Part shown: positions 29,866 through 39,257 of the stretch, piece after piece
Numbering within the stretch: the stretch's first letter is position 1
How the letters are laid out: the number at the start of each line of letters is the position of its first letter
DNA from: an uncultured Flavobacteriales bacterium
GTDB lineage: Bacteria; Bacteroidota; Bacteroidia; Flavobacteriales_E; Vicingaceae
DNA: 64,000 bases
Assembly: GCA_913048175.1 (NCBI GenBank)
Contig: CAJWVX010000002.1
Span: forward strand, 1 to 64,000
Reading direction: 5' to 3'
Position numbers and translations under genes: made by a program
The notes under the pieces: generated by a model
Database searches by the model: none
Told to the model about the DNA's origin: nothing
The model's input: the letters and a program-made list of their open reading frames with translations, nothing else

Positions 29866-31935
29866 ATGCTAAAACGTTTATTATTTTTATTAGTTATTTT
29901 TTTGTTATGCACTTCAATATTTGCTATTGGAGATAATGACTCTATACAAGAACCAGTAAAAGAAGAGGCTTCCAAAGATATGTTTTATGGACCTACTATT
30001 GGATTAGGCCTAGGAATGTTTAAGTTCTACGGTGATATAATGGATGCCAATTATGGAAGTCCTTTAATCAGTAATATTGGTTACGATCTTCATGTTAAAC
30101 AACAATTAAATAATTATTTTACGGCAAAGTTTTATGTTCTTTTTGGTACTTTAAGTGCTAACGAAAGGTCAGTTGACCGTAATCTTAATTTTAGATCAAA
30201 GATAACTGTTGGTGGATTTGCCTTGCTGTACAATTTCGACCAAATTTTACCAAAAGATAGAGTTATAAGTCCATTTATTTCTTTAGGTATTGAATCTGTT
30301 GAATTTAATTCTAAAACCGATTTATATGATAGAGCTGGCAAGGAATATAATTATTGGTCAGATGGTTCAATTAGAGATATATCAGAAACTGACGCTAATG
30401 CTAATAGTGCTCTTGTAATACAGCAAGATTATTTTTACGAAACTGATTTAAGAGAACAAAATTATGATGGCTATGGGAAATATTCAGAAAGAACTTTTGC
30501 TATACCTATAGGTATAGGGGCCAAAATGCATATGACCAAAAATATTGATTTTGCTATTGGGTCAACTTTCCATTTTACTTTTTCGGATGTAATTGATAAT
30601 GTTGATGGAGCTAGTACCGGAGAACGTTTAGGAAGTCAAACAAAAAATGGAGGAAACGATAATTTCTTGATGACATCGTTTGCTTTGAGTTACAATTTTT
30701 TAAGACATAAGAAGGTAGACAAAATTGAAGAGCTTTTAGAGTTAGTTGATTATAGTGATTTTGATATGGAAGATGAAGATGGAGATGGAGTTAATGATTT
30801 TATTGACGAATGTTCATGGACACCTGAAGGAGTTGAGGTTGATGAAAAAGGTTGTCCTTTAGACAAAGATGGTGATTTTGTTCCAAACTATAAAGATGAT
30901 GAATTAGAAACAAGAGATGGAACTCCAGTCACAAGAACTGGAGTAGAAATGACAGATGACATGATATTTGAGGCATATCAGCATTATATGGATTCAACAG
31001 GTATGTTTGCAGAAACAGAAACTAGACTTATAGCTGCTGAAAAACGGAAAAAGAAGAGGTATAAAGTACAAGTAGGAAGTTTTACAGAAGCAATAGATGT
31101 AAATTTAGTAGATAAATTCTTAGGTATTCCAGATGTTGAGATTAAAACATTTGGAGATAGTTTAACTATAATTGCTGTGGGTGATTATAACAATTTACCT
31201 GAAGCTATTAAAAGAAAAATACAATTAACTGAAGAGGGATTTGATGCGGCTATTGTTGTAGAGGAAGAAAAAAATGGGTTGTTTAAATCTGTTGGAGATC
31301 AAGCAAATAATATGACTGTTGATTATCAGACTTCTGCAAATCTTAATTCTCAAGGCTTGATATTTAGAGTTCAATTAGGGGCATTCTCTAAAAGGTTACC
31401 AAAAAGTTATTTGAATGATGTTGGAAACATTATGGAGATTAAAGCTGATGATGGTTTATGGAAATATTTACATACAAGTTCATTTAAAACTGTTAAAGAT
31501 GCTGCAGTAATGAAGATTGATTTAGCTATTGATTACGGAGTTGAAGATGCTTTTATTGTAGCTTATAAAGACGGTAAACGTATCTCACTCTCTAAGGTTG
31601 GAGTAGAAATATCTGGTGAAGAAAATATTGTTCCAACTCAAGAAAAGAAATTTGATAAAACAGCAGTTAAATTTAAAGTTCAAATAGGAAGTTACAAGAA
31701 CCAATTGCCTACTGAAGTTTTGAGTACATTTATGGAAATGGAAGGAGTAGAACAGTATGATATTGACGGTGGATTAACGAGATATACTGCAGGAGGAGAG
31801 TTTACTAGTTACGAAGAAGCTGAAAATTTTAAAGCTAAACTAGTTCAAGGAGGAGTTGGAGCTGCATTTATTATTGCGACTCATAAAGATGAGTTAATCC
31901 CAGTAACTAAAGCCCAAGAGATTTTAGCAGAATAA
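29866..31935 (+). CDS. Outer-membrane beta-barrel protein with TSP3 repeats and three SPOR-like domains
   Basis: DEDGDGVNDFIDECSWTPEGVEVDEKGCPLDKDGDFVPNYKDD; three SPOR-like starts YKVQVGSF, FRVQLGAF, FKVQIGSY. ATG 29866 preferred over TTG 29848. Confidence 0.75.
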   Translation: MLKRLLFLLVIFLLCTSIFAIGDNDSIQEPVKEEASKDMFYGPTIGLGLGMFKFYGDIMDANYGSPLISNIGYDLHVKQQLNNYFTAKFYVLFGTLSANERSVDRNLNFRSKITVGGFALLYNFDQILPKDRVISPFISLGIESVEFNSKTDLYDRAGKEYNYWSDGSIRDISETDANANSALVIQQDYFYETDLREQNYDGYGKYSERTFAIPIGIGAKMHMTKNIDFAIGSTFHFTFSDVIDNVDGASTGERLGSQTKNGGNDNFLMTSFALSYNFLRHKKVDKIEELLELVDYSDFDMEDEDGDGVNDFIDECSWTPEGVEVDEKGCPLDKDGDFVPNYKDDELETRDGTPVTRTGVEMTDDMIFEAYQHYMDSTGMFAETETRLIAAEKRKKKRYKVQVGSFTEAIDVNLVDKFLGIPDVEIKTFGDSLTIIAVGDYNNLPEAIKRKIQLTEEGFDAAIVVEEEKNGLFKSVGDQANNMTVDYQTSANLNSQGLIFRVQLGAFSKRLPKSYLNDVGNIMEIKADDGLWKYLHTSSFKTVKDAAVMKIDLAIDYGVEDAFIVAYKDGKRISLSKVGVEISGEENIVPTQEKKFDKTAVKFKVQIGSYKNQLPTEVLSTFMEMEGVEQYDIDGGLTRYTAGGEFTSYEEAENFKAKLVQGGVGAAFIIATHKDELIPVTKAQEILAE

Positions 31936-31956
31936 GATACTATTAATATTGTATAC

Positions 31957-31998
31957 AAAAAAAGGTCTTGTTCTAAATTTAGAACAAGACCTTTTTTT
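31957..31998. terminator. Bidirectional terminator between convergent genes
   Basis: AAAAAAAGGTCTTGTTCTAAATTTAGAACAAGACCTTTTTTT, a near-perfect long hairpin. Confidence 0.88.
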
Positions 31999-32015
31999 AA
32001 TAAATTGATATTAGT

Positions 32016-33053
32016 TTATTTTACATCACCTCTATTTGCAACATAAATATCCCATTTTGCTAAATTATCTACCATGTCTTGTGGTAAATCAGATTCAAAT
32101 TGCATCCATTCTCCAGTTTTTGGATGTTCAAACCCTAAAGATTTTGCATGTAGCGCTTGTCGAGGTAATATTTTAAAACAGTTGTTTACAAACTGTTTAT
32201 ATTTACTAAAAGATGTTCCTTTAAGAATCCTATCTCCTCCGTATTCTAAATCATTGAAAAGAGTATGTCCGATATGTTTCATGTGGACACGTATTTGGTG
32301 AGTTCTACCTGTTTCTAACTTACATTCTATTAAAGTAACATAGCCATAGCGTTTTAACACCTTGTAATGCGTTACTGCATGTTTTCCATAATCCTCTTCA
32401 GGAAATACTTCCATCACTTTTCTGTTTTTTAATGCTCTTCCAACATTACCTGTTACTGTTCCATCATCCTCTTTAACATCTCCCCAAACTAAAGCGTGAT
32501 ATCTTCTTTCGGTAGTTCTATCGTGAAATTGTTTTCCAAGATGTGCTAAAGCATGGTCATTTTTAGCTATGACCATAATTCCTGTAGTGTTTTTATCTAA
32601 TCTATGAACTAAACCAGGTCTATTTGCAACATCAGTTTGAGGTAGATTTTCAAAATGAAAAATTAAACCATTAACTAGTGTTCCTGTATAGTTGCCGTAT
32701 CCAGGATGAACAACCATTTCTGACTGTTTATTAATCACAATAACAGTATCATCCTCATAAAGTATATTCAAAGGAATATCTTCAGGTATCAATTCAATTT
32801 CTTGTGGAGGATAGGCTAATTCAACAGTTATTTTGTCAAGAGGCTTTACCCTATAGTTTGGTTTTACTGTTTTTTTATTGACAAATATATGACCATCAAT
32901 TGCAGCACTTTGAAGCTTGGTTCTGGTCGCATTAGGAATACGATCCATTAAAAATTTATCAATTCTCAACAATTCTTGTCCTTTATCTGCAACAAAACTA
33001 TAATGCTCATATAGACCATCATTGTTTGTTAATTCTTCTGTTTCTTGCTCCAC
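32016..33053 (-). CDS. rluD: RluA-family pseudouridine synthase
   Basis: S4-like N-terminus, PGLVHRLDKNTTGIMVIAKND, ETGRTHQIRVHMKHIGHTLFND. Confidence 0.95.
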   Translation of the reverse strand: MEQETEELTNNDGLYEHYSFVADKGQELLRIDKFLMDRIPNATRTKLQSAAIDGHIFVNKKTVKPNYRVKPLDKITVELAYPPQEIELIPEDIPLNILYEDDTVIVINKQSEMVVHPGYGNYTGTLVNGLIFHFENLPQTDVANRPGLVHRLDKNTTGIMVIAKNDHALAHLGKQFHDRTTERRYHALVWGDVKEDDGTVTGNVGRALKNRKVMEVFPEEDYGKHAVTHYKVLKRYGYVTLIECKLETGRTHQIRVHMKHIGHTLFNDLEYGGDRILKGTSFSKYKQFVNNCFKILPRQALHAKSLGFEHPKTGEWMQFESDLPQDMVDNLAKWDIYVANRGDVK

Positions 33054-33054
33054 G

Positions 33055-34944
33055 TTATTTAGAAATAATAATTTTTTTAAGAATAGATTTTCTATTATCT
33101 GTATTTGTAAAACGAACTATGTATAATCCATTTGAAACTCCCGTAACATTAAATTTATTACTAAGATTTGATTCAGTTTGTAAAATAAGTTTACCATAAA
33201 TATCTAACAATTCAATATGATATGAATTTTGATTCGTATTATTTATTTTAAAATAAATACTCTCTTTTGTAGGATTAGGGTAGACTTCAAAATTTTCAGT
33301 ATCATTTTTAATATCTTCTGAACTAACAACTACTGGAGGAAGGCTTCGAAAAACAGGTCGAAGCATTAATGAGCCATCAGGAATATTACTTGTAGGGTTT
33401 TCCCAAACACCAACAGAATTAAAGTGAACTTTTGTTCTGTTATTAGTATTAACATCCCAACCAACATTTAAAAATTCTGATGTAATTTTTTCCCATCCAA
33501 AATAATAAGTCCCGGCTGTTAAGTATAAAGGAGCATCTAATGTATATTTTAAGTATTCATTAGTGTTAGAATAAATTGGGCTTGTAAATTGAGTAGCAGT
33601 TTGTGAGTATATCTCTACTTCAGGACTCAAGCTACTCCAGACTTTTAAACGGAAGGTTTGTGCACTTAAGTTATTCATTATAGGATTAAAATAGATCTGA
33701 AAAGCAGTTAAGGTATCGTCTTTTTTAAGGTTAAACTCATGTGCTAATTTAGAGCTAATTCCCTGTACACCATAACCCAATTCAGCACTACCATCATCAT
33801 AAGCATAATAATCATGAAAAACTTGGTATGAAAGTACGGTGTCATTTTTAGCATAATCATCAGGTAAGCCAGAAAAATCAAAATAATTTTTAACTTGAAA
33901 AACCTTTGATTCAGCTATTTCTACAGGAAAGTAAAAGTTATGAGGTGATTGATCTATTTCTATAGGTATAGTTCCTTGAGAGTTGGCCGGAACAGTATAG
34001 CTTGAGATCCCTAAAGGAAAAGAATCTTCTATCGGTCCGGCACCATTATTATTTATAGTTTCAATATGAAATTGTATAGGCTTAGGTGTATTAAAATTAT
34101 TGATATGTGTTATGTCAAGGGCGAATTTCATAAAACCAGAAGTATCTGTTAGGTAATGAATCCATGGCATTGAAGTATACTCATTAAGTAGGTTGTGGTG
34201 ATTGGTAATAAAAGAAATATCATTTAAAGTTGTATCTTGATGAGTCCGGTTATCATTTAAATAAACATAATCGATATGCCAATGATCTACATTACCAGAA
34301 AGAGTTGCCCAATTTATAAAACGAAATTGGAAAACATTGTTGTGAAAATTGTTGTCTACAGCAATCATTACTTTTTCAAAAGGTTGGTTTGGCATTCCAG
34401 GCATACCCCACATTCTAACCCAACTGCTATCTGACTGTTTAAAAAACTCTAAACGTAAACTATCTCTTGTTTCAGGTTTATTTCCATTTCCTTGAGGTTG
34501 ATAATAAAAACTTAGAAATACACTATCAATAATAGTTGTTAAATCAATTTGTTTAGATGTTAATGTATCCGCGGGTCCAAAAGAAGTGGGAGATGCAAAG
34601 TTATAAGGTGTTCCTGTAGAATCTAAGCCGTCAAATGTAGCCACACCAAAAGTTATGGGATAATCTGGAAAGCTTGAGTTAACGTAAACATTAATATCTT
34701 CCCACAAATTAGCCTCTGGATAAATGTGGTTTTGTGAAAAATCATCTAAAAAAGGAAGTGTTAATGCTACTTTTTTACTTTCTACATGGGTTCTATTGTA
34801 AACAGAGTTTGGTAAATCTTTATTTACATTGTAATAAGTTCCAATAACGTTATTTCCACCAAGCTCATATATAGTATCCTTTTGTGAAAATACTGCAGAA
34901 CATAATAGAAATACAAGTAATAATATGTAAAGATGTTTAATCAT
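33055..34944 (-). CDS. T9SS type A sorting domain-containing protein
   Basis: Signal peptide; C-terminal YPNPTKESIYFKINNTNQNSYHIELLDIYGKLILQTE...NGLYIVRFTNTDNRKSILKKIIISK. Confidence 0.88.
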   Translation of the reverse strand: MIKHLYILLLVFLLCSAVFSQKDTIYELGGNNVIGTYYNVNKDLPNSVYNRTHVESKKVALTLPFLDDFSQNHIYPEANLWEDINVYVNSSFPDYPITFGVATFDGLDSTGTPYNFASPTSFGPADTLTSKQIDLTTIIDSVFLSFYYQPQGNGNKPETRDSLRLEFFKQSDSSWVRMWGMPGMPNQPFEKVMIAVDNNFHNNVFQFRFINWATLSGNVDHWHIDYVYLNDNRTHQDTTLNDISFITNHHNLLNEYTSMPWIHYLTDTSGFMKFALDITHINNFNTPKPIQFHIETINNNGAGPIEDSFPLGISSYTVPANSQGTIPIEIDQSPHNFYFPVEIAESKVFQVKNYFDFSGLPDDYAKNDTVLSYQVFHDYYAYDDGSAELGYGVQGISSKLAHEFNLKKDDTLTAFQIYFNPIMNNLSAQTFRLKVWSSLSPEVEIYSQTATQFTSPIYSNTNEYLKYTLDAPLYLTAGTYYFGWEKITSEFLNVGWDVNTNNRTKVHFNSVGVWENPTSNIPDGSLMLRPVFRSLPPVVVSSEDIKNDTENFEVYPNPTKESIYFKINNTNQNSYHIELLDIYGKLILQTESNLSNKFNVTGVSNGLYIVRFTNTDNRKSILKKIIISK

Positions 34945-35768
34945 AGTTGGCTTAAAGTGTCTGTAATATGTATCGTGTCGGAAGGAGTTATTTTTACTTT
35001 CATAGTATCACAAGTAAAATACAAATCTACTGAACTGCCCATTTTTATAGCAACCTTTTCGCTTCTAATTGGGTTTTGACGATATACTTTCGCATTTAAA
35101 GTATCTATAGCAGTTTCGCATTGGCAATTTTTATAATCACTAAACCCTATATTTAAAGAGGTACTCATTAATTTATTTTCAGATTCTTCTTTTGTTAATC
35201 CTTTTAAAAAGGGGACCATTACTTTTTCATTACTTGTACCTATACCTATTGTCAATAATATTGTAGAGCCTTTTTTTATTTTATCATTAAGAGAAACTTT
35301 TTTTCCATCAATTTCTTGCTTTAACACACAATTAACGCATTCTGATGGGCGATGTTGTGTCTTAATATTAAGTCCATAACTTTCTAATTTTGCTACAGCC
35401 AATCTTAATGACATATCAACTAAATTAGGCATAGATATTTTAGGGGGAACAACTTTAGATACGGTGATATAAATTGTTCTATTTTTTTTTACTATATCAT
35501 CTGCCGCAGGATTTTGTTCTAAAACAACTCCTTTATCAGATTCAGCAATATAAATTGAATCTAGAATAGTAAAACGAAGTTTTTTCTCTTTAAGTAGAGC
35601 TTCTGTGTCTTCAATCGATAACCCTTCCAAGCTTGGAACACTAATTGTCTGTCCGTGTAGTGTATAACCATCAATAAACTTAAAAACAGCCCAAATAACA
35701 CCTCCAGCAAACACCAAAGAGATAAGTAGATTGATTATAAAAGATTTACTGAATAAAAATTTAAACAT
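34941..35768 (-). CDS. PASTA-domain protein, membrane-anchored, about 3 PASTA repeats
   Basis: N-terminal TM; VPSLEGLSIEDTEALLKEKKL, MPNLVDMSLRLAVAKLESYGL, VPFLKGLTKEESENKLMSTSL. Confidence 0.9.
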   Translation of the reverse strand: MFKFLFSKSFIINLLISLVFAGGVIWAVFKFIDGYTLHGQTISVPSLEGLSIEDTEALLKEKKLRFTILDSIYIAESDKGVVLEQNPAADDIVKKNRTIYITVSKVVPPKISMPNLVDMSLRLAVAKLESYGLNIKTQHRPSECVNCVLKQEIDGKKVSLNDKIKKGSTILLTIGIGTSNEKVMVPFLKGLTKEESENKLMSTSLNIGFSDYKNCQCETAIDTLNAKVYRQNPIRSEKVAIKMGSSVDLYFTCDTMKVKITPSDTIHITDTLSQL

Positions 35769-35805
35769 TCATTAGTATTATTAAGGAACAAATATAGGAA
35801 GAGAT

Positions 35806-36450
35806 TTATAATTCTATGCTATAGCTTAGACCATAAACGTGATTATGTTTTAAGTTTGTTACGTTAAACCTATTCTCAAACATATAAAAGAATTTTACAG
35901 CACTTTTATCACTTATTTTATAAGAACTGCCTAAAGCAATTCGAGTTCTATTTATTATGTTTTCGTTATTAAATTGATAATAAAATTCATAAGCTACATA
36001 GGGAGATATTTTCTTGTTAAGCTTATATTTAACTGAAAATTTATTTCTACTAACAAATGGGTTATTTTCATTTTTGGAAGCACCTTTTAATTGAATTTTG
36101 GTTCTAAATCCCAAACGAAATTTGTTAACCTTTTTTTTATAAGCGAACCCTATATCTATTCTATGAATAAGATCATAGTTTTCAGCTGAATAGTCATTAT
36201 CACGATTAAACCGATAATTTAATCCAAAATAAAGACCTTTTCTGAGTTTGTACTTAGCGCCAACTTCTATAAAAGATTTATCTATATGGCTAATGTTTTC
36301 ATCAAACCTAAGTTCTTTGGCTAATGATAATTCAAAGTCATTAATCTTTTTAGAAACGCTAACACCAGTCCATAGTTTAGCATCGCTAACAATTTGTGCA
36401 TTAACATAAAGGGGAAGAGAGAGTAATATGATGAAAAATCGTTTACTCAT
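35806..36450 (-). CDS. DUF2490-like outer membrane beta-barrel protein
   Basis: Signal peptide; DAKLWTGVSVSKKINDFELSLAKELRFDENISHIDKSFIEVGAKYKLRKGLYFGLNYRFN. Confidence 0.78.
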   Translation of the reverse strand: MSKRFFIILLSLPLYVNAQIVSDAKLWTGVSVSKKINDFELSLAKELRFDENISHIDKSFIEVGAKYKLRKGLYFGLNYRFNRDNDYSAENYDLIHRIDIGFAYKKKVNKFRLGFRTKIQLKGASKNENNPFVSRNKFSVKYKLNKKISPYVAYEFYYQFNNENIINRTRIALGSSYKISDKSAVKFFYMFENRFNVTNLKHNHVYGLSYSIEL

Positions 36451-37120
36451 TTCTGTTACTTACAAAAGTGGTCTCGTTATGACTATTTGTAGGGTCTGAT
36501 TCATGATAGTAAATAACAACCTTAACAGTATCTCTTAAAAAGTCAATTCTTCCTATTTGAACTCGATTAATTTCTAATCCAGTTCTGTCTCTTAAGTCAG
36601 CTATAAGGGCTTCATGGTTTTCTGGTTTAACATTCTCAATCTTTTCATAAATAATCGATTTTCTCGATTCATGTTTCAATAAGAATACTTTTTCAAGAAA
36701 ATAAGTAGCAGCTATAATAGTAATGTTAACTAACATTAATTCAGCAAGACTGATTTTTTTTCCTGCTAATGAATTTAGAACAGCAATAGCAATAACCATA
36801 AATAAATAGGTCATTTCTTTAATGGGTAGCTGCTCTGTTCTATATTTTAATATGCCGAATATGGCAAATAAACCAAAGGCAAAAGCCATATTCATTTTTA
36901 CATCGCTCATTACAATACAAACGAAAAAGATCATGAAATTGATCAAGAAAAAAGTAACTAAGTAATCTTTTCTTTTATGGATAGGAAAGTAGATTACCCT
37001 TACCAGCATAAAAACAACGGAAAAGTTTATTAAAAAACGGATAATCATTTCGAAAAAATCATCAAAGTCAATTAGTTTTGAGCCTAAAATTGGTATTCTT
37101 AGTAGTAATTCGTCAATCAT
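36443..37120 (-). CDS. DUF4956-family membrane protein
   Basis: Multi-TM followed by soluble tail; FGLFAIFGILKYRTEQLPIKEMTYLFMVIAIAVLNSL is the DUF4956 core. Confidence 0.85.
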   Translation of the reverse strand: MIDELLLRIPILGSKLIDFDDFFEMIIRFLINFSVVFMLVRVIYFPIHKRKDYLVTFFLINFMIFFVCIVMSDVKMNMAFAFGLFAIFGILKYRTEQLPIKEMTYLFMVIAIAVLNSLAGKKISLAELMLVNITIIAATYFLEKVFLLKHESRKSIIYEKIENVKPENHEALIADLRDRTGLEINRVQIGRIDFLRDTVKVVIYYHESDPTNSHNETTFVSNRNE

Positions 37121-37881
37121 GGTTTTAGTTTATTAATTTTTAATATTCTTTCTTTAAAATTATTTTGCTTCAAATCTTTATTAAGTAATGCTGTTCCAAT
37201 ACAGTACTTACTCATGCTGCTTTTTCTGATATGGTGTTTTCTAATTGCTTTAATAAAATCAGAATTAGATGAAGCTTTCTCTTGTTTTACTTCTGCAATA
37301 ATAATATGAGGTATATTTTCTTCTCTGTTATCAGAAAAGGATTTAAAGCCTAAATTAAGATCTATAGTTAATCGCTCATTAGCTGTTTTGTGCACTAAAG
37401 TTAATCGAGTAAAGCTATTCCATAAAGTTGGAATTATTTCTTGTCCATTAAAAAATGAATAAGAATTATCATCTACAAATTTTTTAGATACATCTGAAAG
37501 CTCTGTTTCAATATTATTAGTTTTAGTTCTTGCTTTTATTGTTCTACTTTTATTGTTTTTGAACTTAACTTCTAAATAGCTTAATTCAGATTCTATGTAT
37601 TTTCTAAATCGCACCTTAATTCTGTTTGCTTTTCCGTTATGGTGTCTTATATAACTTTGTAAATCTGGGGTATCGAAGTAAAGTGTTTTATAACTATTTG
37701 TACGTTTTTCTTTAATTTCAAGTATAGAGTAGTAAGGAATTATCTCAGTAAGAATAGTAGGTAAAATATCTGCATTGAAAACAAATTTAGTATCAGTTCT
37801 ATTTTGCAGCTTTACACGGTCCATTTGTTTTAAGGAAATAGGAGTTAGCTTACTTAATGCAGTTGTTAATTCTGGATTCAT
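37117..37881 (-). CDS. VTC/polyphosphate polymerase domain-containing protein
   Basis: DRVKLQNRTDTKFVF, YKTLYFDTPDLQSYIRHHNGKANRIKVRFRKY, YLEVKFKNNKSRT, IIAEVKQE (charged tunnel residues). Confidence 0.88.
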   Translation of the reverse strand: MNPELTTALSKLTPISLKQMDRVKLQNRTDTKFVFNADILPTILTEIIPYYSILEIKEKRTNSYKTLYFDTPDLQSYIRHHNGKANRIKVRFRKYIESELSYLEVKFKNNKSRTIKARTKTNNIETELSDVSKKFVDDNSYSFFNGQEIIPTLWNSFTRLTLVHKTANERLTIDLNLGFKSFSDNREENIPHIIIAEVKQEKASSNSDFIKAIRKHHIRKSSMSKYCIGTALLNKDLKQNNFKERILKINKLKP

Positions 37882-38636
37882 TTTTTCTCGATAGTTATAG
37901 TCCCAACGTTTCCCTCTTCGTTTCCTCCAATGTCAATTGAAATAAACACAGGAGTTAATGGTGTGCTAACAGAAGATTTATCTTCGTTATAAGCGAAAAC
38001 TTTGTAAGAACCTTTCCTTAAATTATTAAATTTAAAAGTTCCATCATAGTTTGTTTTTATATTGTCGTCATAAATTTCATCATTATCACCATAAACGATA
38101 TATACATCTTCATCTGCAAAAGCTCCGTTTTGTAGAATGATTTGATTTTTTCCTTGAGTGGTAACATCAACAATTAGTTTTGAAATACCATTATCGGCAT
38201 CTACTAAATCTCCCTTTGTATTGCAGGTAATAGTAAGAATGTCATTATCTATTGACACTGTGAAAGGACTTCCCGTAATAGTATCAAGTCCAGCTTTTAT
38301 ATTTGTTGCAATAGTTATATTGCTACTAGCGTTAGAACAATTAACTTGTATTAAAGTTCTATTTGTAAAGTTTGGAGGAAGAGTAAGGTCATTTGAATTT
38401 AAAAACCAAACTGCATAATTATCAGTAGTGCCAGGTGTATTAATTAAGAAAAAATCTTGACCTTTAATTTCTGCTCCAGGAACAGTCGTTATTAGAGTTG
38501 TTTCGGCTCTTGATTCAGAAATTTCTGAACCAGAAATTGTTCCAGAAATTGAAGATTTACCACCTTCGCCTTCTTCTTTAGAGCAAGAAAGTAATGTTAA
38601 GACTATGCTACTAAATATAAAAACGTTCTTTATCAT
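37878..38636 (-). CDS. Lipoprotein with C-terminal carboxypeptidase-regulatory-like domain
   Basis: Lipobox LLSCSK; NYDGTFKFNNLRKGSYKVFAYNED near C-terminus; overlaps the VTC start. Confidence 0.6.
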   Translation of the reverse strand: MIKNVFIFSSIVLTLLSCSKEEGEGGKSSISGTISGSEISESRAETTLITTVPGAEIKGQDFFLINTPGTTDNYAVWFLNSNDLTLPPNFTNRTLIQVNCSNASSNITIATNIKAGLDTITGSPFTVSIDNDILTITCNTKGDLVDADNGISKLIVDVTTQGKNQIILQNGAFADEDVYIVYGDNDEIYDDNIKTNYDGTFKFNNLRKGSYKVFAYNEDKSSVSTPLTPVFISIDIGGNEEGNVGTITIEKK

Positions 38637-38714
38637 ATTTAATTTTATTATGTTTGACTACTCAAAATTTAAGAATTTTAAAAGTAGTACAAAATAATTA
38701 TTAAACAGCGTTAA

Positions 38715-39200
38715 ATGGTTAAAAGGTCATTGCATATTGAATACTTTGAATTTGAAACGTGTAACGGTTTGAGTGAGGAGTTAAAAGGGTTGGTTGCCGA
38801 AGCTGATAGTAATTTGAAAAATGCTTATGCACCTTATTCCAATTTTAAGGTAAGTGCAGTATGTAAACTTTCTAATGGTGAGGTAATTAAAGGCACAAAT
38901 CAAGAAAATGGAGCATATCCATCTGGATTATGTGCAGAAAGAGTAGCTATATTTGCTGCTAAATCTCAATTTCCTGATGAAAATGTAGATAAGATTGTAA
39001 TCACAACAGCGCAATCTTCCACCGAACCAGTTTCACCTTGTGGAGCTTGTAGGCAAGTGTTAATTGAGTATGAAATAACTCAAAATCAGCCAATTGAATT
39101 AACTATAAAATCAGGAGATTCAAAGGTTTGGCAATTTAAAAGTATAGGTGATATCTTACCTTTTGCTTTTGATGGTGAATTTTTAAAAGAAAAAGGATAA
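38715..39200 (+). CDS. cdd: Cytidine deaminase
   Basis: NAYAPYSNFKVSA, NGAYPSGLCAERVAIFAA, SPCGACRQVLIEY. Confidence 0.96.
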   Translation: MVKRSLHIEYFEFETCNGLSEELKGLVAEADSNLKNAYAPYSNFKVSAVCKLSNGEVIKGTNQENGAYPSGLCAERVAIFAAKSQFPDENVDKIVITTAQSSTEPVSPCGACRQVLIEYEITQNQPIELTIKSGDSKVWQFKSIGDILPFAFDGEFLKEKG

Positions 39201-39231
39201 TGAAACCATCAATTATAATGTTTTATTATTT

Positions 39232-39239
39232 TAAATTTG
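39232..39239 (+). promoter_or_regulatory. Candidate Bacteroidota -7 element TAAATTTG upstream of pdhA
   Basis: Matches TAnnTTTG 19 nt upstream of ATG 39258, arguing against the tracked start at 39237. Confidence 0.4.
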
Positions 39240-39257
39240 TGCGTTAATATTAAAATT

